From Desulfoplanes sp. (GTDB lineage Bacteria; Desulfobacterota; Desulfovibrionia; Desulfovibrionales; Desulfomicrobiaceae), in assembly GCA_028708105.1 (NCBI GenBank), contig JAQVZR010000049.1:1-8872 (forward strand): DNA of 8,872 nt, read 5' to 3'. The notes below the pieces were generated by a model. It did no database searches and was not told the origin of the DNA. It was given only the letters and a program-made list of their open reading frames with translations. Below, piece after piece: positions 1 to 5,599 of the stretch (positions within the stretch are counted from its first letter, which is position 1; every line of letters starts with the position of its first letter). The position numbers were made by a program, and so were the translations under genes.

Positions 1-1000
1 ATCCCGCAGGTAATTTCAGCCAGACAAACATCCCGCCTTCAGGCCGGACAAAGCAGATGTCTGCGGGCATCAGGCTATGCAGCAGGTCACACATAACCCC
101 GCATTGTTCACCATAGCGTGTGCGTATCCGTCCGATATGTTCTTCAATATCATTGTCCGCAAGATACCGCGCCATGACATGTTGGGTAAAGGTACTTGTA
201 TGCAGATCGGCGGACTGCTTGGCCCGCACGGCAGCATCACGCAGTCCGTCATCCGTAACCACCATCCATCCAAGACGCATTCCCGGCGAAACGATTTTGG
301 AAAACGAACCCAGCAGAACCGAATGCCCCCCGCACAAGGAGAAAACAGGGGGATGCGAGATGCCCGTAAAACGTAATTCACCGTACGGATCATCTTCCAC
401 AAAAAGTACATCCGGATATTTTTTCAGTAGCTCGGCCAGAGCCTGCCGGGTTGCCAGATCATAGGTCATACCCGAGGGATTTTGGAAATTGGGTACCGCA
501 TAAAAAATTTTGGGTTGCTTTGTGGCAAAAAGCTGTTCAAGTTTTTCCAGATCCACTCCGCCTTCATTCAAGGGCACGGTCTTGAAAACAGGCTCATACA
601 TGCCGAAGGACTGGATGGCTCCGAGATATCCGGGCCGTTCCATGACCACGACATCACCGGGATCGATAAGAATCTTCCCCAAAATATCCAGACATTGCTG
701 GGAACCGGTTGTGATGAGCACATGTTCAGGCGACACGTTAACGCCCTTTGCGGCATACCGTGCGGCAATGGCCTGACGTAAACCGGGATAGCCTTCCGTC
801 GTCGAATACTGCAGGGCAGCAGGACCGGATTCTCGCAAGATATCATGAGCCGCTGTTTGCAATCCCTCAACGGGAAAAAGTTCCGGATTAGGCAACCCTC
901 CTGCGAAAGAAATAATTGAGGAATCTGCTGTGACCTTCAAAATTTCCCGGATAAACGACCGGGGCACGGACTGAATCCGTCGTGAAAATCTTTTGGACAT
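1..1000 (-). CDS. PLP-dependent aminotransferase, 2-aminoadipate/LysN type (C-terminus outside window)
   Basis: The frame is open from an ATG at 1000 to the window edge and gives 333 residues; the family usually has about 390-400, so roughly 60 C-terminal residues are missing. An AGGAG ribosome site lies 6 nt upstream (1007-1011) and fixes the start. Fold-type I landmarks are all present: TTGSQQ (97-102, phosphate-binding loop), PNFQNPSG with N174, EDDPYGELRF with D203 and Y206 contacting the cofactor ring, and GSFSK with the Schiff-base lysine K235, followed by the SPGMRLGW strand. These match the LysN/2-aminoadipate/aromatic aminotransferase group, cytoplasmic enzymes that move an amino group from an amino acid to a 2-oxo acid. 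The exact substrate cannot be read from sequence. It lies 173 bp downstream of azlD on the same strand, so a branched-chain, aromatic or aminoadipate substrate linked to the Azl exporter is an inference. Confidence 0.93.
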   Translation of the reverse strand, partial: MSKRFSRRIQSVPRSFIREILKVTADSSIISFAGGLPNPELFPVEGLQTAAHDILRESGPAALQYSTTEGYPGLRQAIAARYAAKGVNVSPEHVLITTGSQQCLDILGKILIDPGDVVVMERPGYLGAIQSFGMYEPVFKTVPLNEGGVDLEKLEQLFATKQPKIFYAVPNFQNPSGMTYDLATRQALAELLKKYPDVLFVEDDPYGELRFTGISHPPVFSLCGGHSVLLGSFSKIVSPGMRLGWMVVTDDGLRDAAVRAKQSADLHTSTFTQHVMARYLADNDIEEHIGRIRTRYGEQCGVMCDLLHSLMPADICFVRPEGGMFVWLKLPAG

Positions 1001-1055
1001 CTCATTCTCCTGTCTCATTGAAGCATCATGGAATACCACTTTTTTTTAAACAGCC

Positions 1056-1100
1056 AAAAAAGGATCAGGTGCTGCGCTCCCCTGCAGGGGATGACAGCAC
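1056..1100 (-). terminator. GC-rich hairpin with trailing T-run (terminator or attenuator)
   Basis: Read on the minus strand, GTGCTG pairs with CAGCAC (1095-1100 with 1069-1074). Inside it CCCC pairs with GGGG around TGCA, with small 4-nt internal loops between the two stems. A run of six T residues follows 7 nt after the stem (1061-1056). This could end the azlCD transcript, or act as an attenuator ahead of the aminotransferase gene starting at 1000. The gap between stem and T-run is longer than in a standard intrinsic terminator, which lowers confidence. Confidence 0.45.
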
Positions 1101-1119
1101 AAAAAATCAAAACAATATT

Positions 1120-1152
1120 TCATAGCACAAGCTCATATATCCCTGAAGGCAT
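1120..1152 (-). CDS. Possible leader peptide rich in branched-chain residues (10 aa)
   Basis: In the azlD-aminotransferase gap, an ATG at 1152 is immediately preceded by a purine-rich AGGAGGAGGG ribosome-site-like run. It opens a 10-codon frame reading MPSGIYELVL and then TGA. Four of the ten residues are Ile, Leu or Val. It lies just upstream of the GC-rich hairpin at 1069-1100, the layout of an amino-acid attenuator in front of the aminotransferase gene. The ribosome site is very close to the ATG, and classical ilv leaders have longer runs of control codons, so this may be chance. Confidence 0.25.
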   Translation of the reverse strand: MPSGIYELVL

Positions 1153-1173
1153 CCCTCCTCCTGCCAGATTTTC

Positions 1174-1503
1174 TCAACAGTCGATAAGAAATCTGGCTGC
1201 CGCAACCAATATCATCCCCGTGAAAATGGCCCCGAAAAAACTTTTTGTCTTCCAGGAGACGATGAACGTCGGCAGGGCAACCCACAAAAAGATATTGTCC
1301 ATCCCCACATCAATCTGCCCCCCTTTCAACAACAAATCAGGCAAAAGCAGGGCTGAAAGCACGGCTGTGGGGATAAAACTGAGCCAGCGGATAAGTGCCG
1401 GGGGCATGTTCCTGGAGGCCAGGACGACCACCGGCAGCATCCTCGGAATATAGGTCACGACAAGCATTCCGCAGATGGTCATAAAAATTATTTTCTGATC
1501 CAT
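1174..1503 (-). CDS. azlD: AzlD-family branched-chain amino acid exporter small subunit
   Basis: This 109-residue, strongly hydrophobic protein has the normal AzlD length. It has about four membrane segments: roughly residues 4-22, 37-57, 68-84 and 88-106. Family features visible are the TYIPRMLP motif near residue 17 and the LSFIPTAVLSALLLPDLL stretch at about 41-58. AzlD is the small partner of AzlC in an inner-membrane complex that, in studied members of the family, exports branched-chain amino acids or analogues. The start (1503) lies inside the last codons of azlC, overlapping it by 16 nt, which points to translational coupling and one transcript. Upstream of the ATG is a G-rich stretch (GGGGGTGG) rather than a clean AGGAG, consistent with coupling. 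The substrate has not been shown for this protein. Confidence 0.92.
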   Translation of the reverse strand: MDQKIIFMTICGMLVVTYIPRMLPVVVLASRNMPPALIRWLSFIPTAVLSALLLPDLLLKGGQIDVGMDNIFLWVALPTFIVSWKTKSFFGAIFTGMILVAAARFLIDC

Positions 1504-2201
1504 TTTTCCACCCCCAGCCCCAGCATTGCCGCAGCCACAGTGGCCACGATGACATTAAAACGATTCAAACCACCCATGGCCAGTCCTACGGACATCACTC
1601 CTGCACTCAGAGCCACCAAGACATGCATGCGCTCCTTGATCTGAGCCACAAGCAGGGCGATAAACATGGCCGGCAAAGCATAATCCAGACCGATAGGTTT
1701 AACATCCGTGATAAATGTGCTGGCAATCATTCCCAGCAAGGTCCCCAGGACCCAGGAGCATTGAGCGATCACATTAATGCAGAAGGTCTCGCTTTTGAGC
1801 GTATTTCCTGCAACAAACCGGGAAGAATGCAGGGCAAAAGTTTCATCCGTGAGCTCAAAGGAGAACAGGGCCAGTTCCCGTTTTTTCCAGGACTTGAAAT
1901 GTGGGGAGAGGGAAGCGGACATGAGCAGATGGCGCAGGTTGACCACAAAGGTGGTTGCAATGACCGACAGGGGCGGCACACCCGCGGCCATGAGACCCAC
2001 AGCAATGAGCTGAGCCGATCCCGCAAAGACCAGTACGGACATGAGCAGGGTATTCAGGGGAGAAAGCCCCACCTTCAGGGCCAGAACACCATACGCAAAC
2101 CCCACGGGAATATATCCGAGGATAATAGGACTTGTCTGGCGGAAAGCGTTCCCAAGAACATTCATAGCCAACGGGTTCCTTATCAAAGCAACGTCTTCCA
2201 T
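1488..2201 (-). CDS. azlC: AzlC-family branched-chain amino acid exporter large subunit
   Basis: The protein has 237 residues from the ATG at 2201, the usual AzlC size. AAGGAG lies 7 nt upstream of this ATG (2209-2214). The frame stays open to 2354, but that would add 51 non-conserved residues and cross the start of the divergent regulator, so the internal start is preferred. AzlC marks are GYIPVGFAYG (about residues 28-37), FAGSAQ (about 59-64), NLRHLLMS (about 88-95) and the TDETFA motif (about 117-122), followed by further hydrophobic helices through to the C-terminus. It is an inner-membrane protein that works with AzlD to export amino acids. It is the first gene of a probable operon azlC-azlD-aminotransferase and is divergent from the MocR-type regulator, which probably controls it. 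Confidence 0.93.
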   Translation of the reverse strand: MEDVALIRNPLAMNVLGNAFRQTSPIILGYIPVGFAYGVLALKVGLSPLNTLLMSVLVFAGSAQLIAVGLMAAGVPPLSVIATTFVVNLRHLLMSASLSPHFKSWKKRELALFSFELTDETFALHSSRFVAGNTLKSETFCINVIAQCSWVLGTLLGMIASTFITDVKPIGLDYALPAMFIALLVAQIKERMHVLVALSAGVMSVGLAMGGLNRFNVIVATVAAAMLGLGVEKWIRK

Positions 2202-2352
2202 ATCCGTACTCCTTATCTGTGCCGTATGATTCCTGGAAAAAAATTCATCACCTTTTTTCAAGCTTGAACACTGATAATAAAGCAGATAGTCTGTTCCTAG
2301 TACAGATACAGATGTTAAACAATTTAACCATAACAGATGGGAAAAAGACTCC
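2202..2352. promoter_or_regulatory. Divergent azlC/mocR control region with clustered boxes and palindromes
   Basis: This 151-bp gap separates the azlC and regulator starts and must hold both promoters. Repeated motifs are dense. CAGATA or CAGATG occurs at 2283-2288, 2303-2308, 2309-2314 and 2334-2339, with an inverted copy at 2214-2219. TTCAAGCTTGAA (2257-2268) is a perfect palindrome. TCTGT-N7-ACAGA spans 2290-2306. GTTAAA-CAA-TTTAAC spans 2314-2328. MocR regulators typically bind spaced direct repeats in such divergent regions, so the CAGATA/G series is the best operator candidate. A weak rightward promoter could be TTGAAC (2264-2269) with TAGTCT 17 bp later; no convincing leftward promoter was seen. 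Confidence 0.6.
2209..2214 (-). promoter_or_regulatory. Ribosome binding site deciding the azlC start
   Basis: AAGGAG on the minus strand, 7 nt before the ATG at 2201. It supports this start over the longer frame that opens at 2354. Confidence 0.8.
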
Positions 2353-3792
2353 ATGGATCATGCGGAAGACCGCTCCTACCGCTACCAGACGGTTGAACAC
2401 CACATCAACGATCTGATATCTTCAGGTGCCCTTACTCCGGGAGACCGCCTCCCCTCTCTGCGGGCATTAAGTTCGCGAATGAAGGCCAGTATTTCCACCA
2501 TATCCCAGGCATATATCCGCCTGGAACACCAGGGAACTATTGAAGCCCGTCCACGCTCCGGTTTCTTTGTAAGCTCCCCGAACAAAAAACTTCCTCCCCC
2601 TGCCGGCAGTCCCCGCCCGGTGCTTGAGCCCACCAGGGTGAACAGAAATCAGCTCATCCGCACGGTGCTGGATGCCGTGGGAGACCAGACACTGCTTCCC
2701 TTTGCCATCATCTCCCCGGCTAAAGAACTTCTTCCGCACAAAGCACTGGGCAGGATCATGCGTCGCGTGCTTAAAAATGATAACGGACACTCTTTGACCT
2801 ATGCCCCGTGCGAGGGCAATGCAGACCTGCGGCGTCAGATCTGCTTCCGATCCATTGATGCGGGCATATCCGTACTTCCCCGGGATATTTTAATTACCTT
2901 CGGAGCCATGGAGGGGTTACATATCGCCCTGCGCGCCCTTACCAGGCCGGGAGACAATGTGCTTGTCCAGTCCCCCACCTATTTCTGTTTTCTCCAGCTT
3001 CTGGAAAATTGCGGTCTCCGGGCCATCGAAGTTCCCTCCCATCCGGAAACAGGGGTTGATCCCGCCGATGTTGCCCTGGCTCTTGAAACATTCCATATCC
3101 GCGCCGGGATTCTATCCTCTAATTTCAATAACCCCGACGGCAGCCTGACACCTGAACCGGCCAAAAAAACAATTGTGGATCTGTTTGCCAAGTGCAATAT
3201 ACCACTCATTGAAGACGATGTTTCCGGAGAACTGCATTTCGGGAATACCCGTCCAGGGACCTATAAACAGCATGACCGCAAAGGAGACGTGCTCTATTGT
3301 TCCTCCTTTTCCAAGACCCTTGCCCCGGGCTACCGCGTCGGCTGGATCATTCCAGGAAAATACCATCCTCTGGCACTGGAGCTCAAAGCCACCACCAGCG
3401 TCTGCACGGCAACCCCCACCCAGATGGTTCTGGCTGAATATCTGGAATCTGGCCAATACGACAGACATCTCCGCAAACTCAGGCAGGCCATAGCCACGCA
3501 GATGCGTACCATGCAAGTGGCTCTAAGCCGGTACTTTCCCCCCGATACCAGAGCCACCCGCCCTGCAGGAGGCGCTGTTCTCTGGGTGGAACTGCCGAAA
3601 AAAATTGACGCTGTGGACTATTTTTTCCGGGCCAAAAACGCAGGCATAGGCATTGCCCCGGGCTCCATCTTTTCCACCCAGGACAACTACAATTCCTTTA
3701 TCCGTTTAAGCTGCGACGGACTTTGGAATACGCAGATGGAAGCCGGCATCCAGACACTCGGCCGCATAGCCGGTGAAATGACCTGCGGATAG
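2353..3792 (+). CDS. MocR-family regulator (GntR-type wHTH fused to aminotransferase-like domain)
   Basis: The protein has 479 residues, typical for MocR/YdcR-like regulators. Residues about 10-73 form a GntR-type winged helix-turn-helix (LISSGALTPGDRLPSLRALS, then STISQAYIRLEHQGTIEARP). A Pro-rich linker (about 78-94) leads to a fold-type I aminotransferase domain. Visible cofactor residues are N260 (SNFNNPDG), D288 (EDDV), Schiff-base lysine K321 (CSSFSKTLAPGYRVGW) and R451 (FIRLSC), the likely carboxylate contact. The usual tyrosine of the EDDxYGEL motif is serine here (S291). Such proteins bind PLP and sense it or its amino-acid adducts to switch neighbouring genes. Divergence from azlCD and the adjacent aminotransferase makes those the probable targets. 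The ATG at 2353 fits the conserved N-terminus, though only a weak GGGA ribosome site lies about 10 nt upstream. Confidence 0.93.
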   Translation: MDHAEDRSYRYQTVEHHINDLISSGALTPGDRLPSLRALSSRMKASISTISQAYIRLEHQGTIEARPRSGFFVSSPNKKLPPPAGSPRPVLEPTRVNRNQLIRTVLDAVGDQTLLPFAIISPAKELLPHKALGRIMRRVLKNDNGHSLTYAPCEGNADLRRQICFRSIDAGISVLPRDILITFGAMEGLHIALRALTRPGDNVLVQSPTYFCFLQLLENCGLRAIEVPSHPETGVDPADVALALETFHIRAGILSSNFNNPDGSLTPEPAKKTIVDLFAKCNIPLIEDDVSGELHFGNTRPGTYKQHDRKGDVLYCSSFSKTLAPGYRVGWIIPGKYHPLALELKATTSVCTATPTQMVLAEYLESGQYDRHLRKLRQAIATQMRTMQVALSRYFPPDTRATRPAGGAVLWVELPKKIDAVDYFFRAKNAGIGIAPGSIFSTQDNYNSFIRLSCDGLWNTQMEAGIQTLGRIAGEMTCG

Positions 3793-3856
3793 AAAAATAT
3801 GCCCATTGGTCCAACAGTCGAGATAAACGGACAATCTTCTCTCTTCTTGAAGTCAA

Positions 3857-3897
3857 CGAAAAAGGCACCACATACAATGCGGTGCCTTTTTCGTTTT
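3857..3897. terminator. Likely bidirectional intrinsic terminator
   Basis: CGAAAAAGGCACC (3857-3869) and GGTGCCTTTTTCG (3881-3893) form a perfect 13-bp stem with an 11-nt loop. Pairing of A-run with T-run gives a U-tract in both directions. It lies 64 bp after the regulator's stop and is the only strong terminator seen between the two convergent genes, so it probably serves both the regulator (+) and the adhesin-tolC transcript (-). Confidence 0.88.
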
Positions 3898-3917
3898 CCA
3901 TCAAACATATAAAAAAA

Positions 3918-3930
3918 TGTAACTATTCAG
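3918..3930 (+). repeat. Left terminal inverted repeat
   Basis: TGTAACTATTCAG, an exact inverted match to 4162-4174. Confidence 0.85.
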
Positions 3931-3979
3931 GACGTAATAGCGTATTTATAAAAAAATGATATCGAGTGGACATTGCGTA

Positions 3980-4000
3980 GGGGCGACCGGTTGGTCGCCC
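3980..4000. repeat. REP-like GC-rich hairpin, left inner arm
   Basis: GGGCGACC (3981-3988) and GGTCGCCC (3993-4000) form an 8-bp stem with a GGTT loop. Positions 3980-3996 also match 4099-4115 in inverted orientation (16 of 17 bases). The motif resembles interspersed repeats of some Gram-negative genomes (from memory). It stands out sharply from the AT-rich sequence around it. Confidence 0.75.
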
Positions 4001-4098
4001 GAATACGGCACAATTGTTGTCATTTACATCATGCTGAGGGACGATAGTTGGTAATCCAACCAAGATAACGCCCGATATCTGACCATCCGACAAAGGAT

Positions 4099-4115
4099 GA
4101 CCAGCCGGTCGCCCC
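4099..4115. repeat. REP-like GC-rich repeat, right inner arm
   Basis: GACCAGCCGGTCGCCCC is the inverted counterpart of 3980-3996 with one mismatch. Just before it, CATCC (4084-4088) and GGATG (4095-4099) form a small separate hairpin. Confidence 0.7.
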
Positions 4116-4161
4116 TCCAAGAATGAGGACGTGCCACAAAACTGTATAGATACACAATGTT

Positions 4162-4174
4162 CTGAATAGTTACA
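4162..4174 (-). repeat. Right terminal inverted repeat
   Basis: CTGAATAGTTACA, an exact inverted match to 3918-3930. It ends 7 bp beyond the tolC-like stop codon (4182-4184). Confidence 0.85.
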
Positions 4175-4181
4175 AAAGAAC

Positions 4182-5545
4182 TTACTTTCCTGCCCGTCCA
4201 TCAAGCTGCAAATCCTTGTACAGCTGAGGATCGATATCCAGTGCCCGCAACAACTTTCCGGACAGGGCGAGCATGCGGAAAGCGGCGATACGTTCATTGG
4301 CCTGAGCGGTCACAAGCTGCCCTGAATATTGATAAAATTCATTTTCTATATCCAGAACATCCAACAACGTCCGCTGCCCCACAACAAATTGCTGCATGTA
4401 CATGTCCCGGGTTTCATCCGTGTATGTCACCGATTCTGCCAGACGAATACGCTGCTCAATGGAGGATTCGTAATTATCCCATGTAGACTGGGCCTCATCA
4501 ATCACGGTGAGCAAGATATCATTCCGGTCTTCCGCAGCCTCGCGTTCTCGGTAATAGGCAGCCCGCTCTGCAGCCTGATCTGATCCTCCGTTGAAAAGGT
4601 TCCAGTTCACCCGGATCATGGCGGCATTACTCTGGGTCCAACTCTGATCACCTTCGACCTGATCTGTATATCCCGAGCTTAATTCCAGGCGCACTTTGGG
4701 ATGATAGGCGGTCTTGGTCAGAGTATATCTCTGATGCGCAGTAGTAATATCCGATTCAGCGGTCTGAAGCTTAGGATTACCTTTTTGCGCCCATTCCATC
4801 ATCAGTTCCGGCGTTGGAGGTAAATCAGCCTCAGGAACAGCAGGAAAAATCATGGCCCCCGGTTCATGCCCCACAAGCCGGCGGTACGTGGACTGGGCCA
4901 CTCGCAAACCACCCCGTGTAGTGGCCAGGGAAGCCTGTGTACGGGCAAGACGGGCTTCGGTCTGTCGCACGTCGGCACTGCTCCCGGCTCCGGCAGCTTC
5001 ACGATCACGTAAAGATTCCAGAATACGCTGGTGCACAGCCACACTTTTCTCACCAAGTTCCACCAGACGCCGTTGCGGTACACATCCAAAGAGGCGATAA
5101 CCGCATCCAGAGCCAGAGATTCAGCATTATCAAAAACCCGGGAATCCAGTGAACACATCCTTGAACGGTCAATATCCATTTGCCGGAAAGTTTCACCCCC
5201 GTCATACAAAAGCTGTGTCAGGACGGCTCCAGCCTCGGTCCGATGATCCCAGTCATCATCGTCGTTTAACGACCTGGTTGAGATATCACTGTACTCATCA
5301 TACCCGGTTCCACCAGTCAGATCCAAAGAAGGATAAAGGCCGCCCCTGGCTTTTTTGTAGTCATATCCCACAGCGATTCTATTGGCCTTGAGCATCTTCA
5401 AACGGGGATGACGCTCCAACGTCGTTATCACGCTTTGCTGTACCGTCACCCCCTCTTCGGCACGAGCAATGGACGGTACGGTCAGACATATGCCGCCAGA
5501 TATCACCACCGCCAGAATCAATATACGCATCCGTTCTTTTTTCAC
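4182..5545 (-). pseudogene. TolC-family type I secretion outer-membrane channel, frameshifted
   Basis: Two overlapping frames together encode one TolC/OEP-type protein of about 454 residues, the normal family length. The first (from GTG 5545) gives a signal peptide (KKERMR, a hydrophobic core, then SIARA before EE) and residues to about 158, ending ASLDVYRN. The second resumes as RLVELGEKSVAVHQRILES at 5069 and runs to the stop at 4182 through two coiled-coil-rich OEP regions, including VNWNLFNGGSDQ and GQRTLLDVLDIENEFYQ. The break is at 5070-5071: one base lost, or two gained. Without correction the product would be 231 residues, with 73 foreign residues at its end. No homopolymer is present, so simple slippage or programmed shifting is unlikely; mutation or sequence error remain. 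Type I channels link an inner-membrane ABC exporter to the outside. It lies 54 bp after the RTX gene and probably exports that protein. Confidence 0.88.
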
Positions 5546-5553
5546 GCTGCAAA

Positions 5554-5560
5554 CTCCCTT
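5554..5560 (-). promoter_or_regulatory. Ribosome binding site deciding the tolC-like GTG start
   Basis: AAGGGAG on the minus strand ends 8 nt before GTG at 5545. The next in-frame ATG (5530) would lie 23 nt from it, so GTG is the better start; it also gives the signal peptide its basic N-terminus. Confidence 0.7.
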
Positions 5561-5599
5561 GTCACCTGTTTCAAATAATCAAATAACTTCAAGGACCTA

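Larger units (their letters stand above)
3918..4174. mobile_element. MITE-like 257-bp palindromic insertion element
   Basis: The element is bounded by perfect 13-bp inverted ends: TGTAACTATTCAG (3918-3930) and CTGAATAGTTACA (4162-4174). The similarity continues imperfectly inward (GTATTTATA on the left, GTATCTATA on the right when inverted). Further nested inverted pairs are GATATCG (3958-3964) with CGATATC (4073-4079), and GGGGCGACCGGTTGGTC (3980-3996) with its 16/17 inverted match (4099-4115). A GTTGG-TAAT-CCAAC hairpin (4047-4060) lies nearer the middle. No transposase or other convincing gene lies inside. A-rich flanks (AAA on each side) could hide a short target duplication, but this is ambiguous. 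The layout suggests a non-autonomous element moved by a transposase elsewhere; the family is unknown. Confidence 0.75.

Noticed and set aside
1623..2267. 214-codon plus-strand frame opposite azlC
   Set aside because: It is antisense to a well-recognised membrane protein; its translation is polar and lacks any recognisable motif.
2202..2354. 51-residue N-terminal extension of azlC from a start at 2354
   Set aside because: It has no AzlC-like sequence, crosses the regulator start and fills the divergent control region, while a good AAGGAG site marks the ATG at 2201.
3112..3516. 134-codon minus-strand frame inside the regulator gene
   Set aside because: It is antisense to the conserved aminotransferase domain, with no supporting start site.
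3918..4174. CRISPR array or tRNA in the repeat-rich intergenic stretch
   Set aside because: The repeats are inverted pairs and not regularly spaced direct repeats; no cloverleaf or TPsiC-arm pattern was seen.
3923..4297. 124-codon minus-strand frame across the palindromic element
   Set aside because: It runs through inverted repeats and into the tolC coding region in the wrong frame, with no ribosome site or family resemblance.
5060..5080. Programmed ribosomal frameshift in tolC
   Set aside because: There is no slippery heptamer, homopolymer or following structure, and TolC proteins are not known to need one.
5571..5586. Tandem TCAAATAA repeat between the adhesin and tolC-like genes
   Set aside because: Two 8-bp copies in an AT-rich gap are easily due to chance, and no function is apparent.
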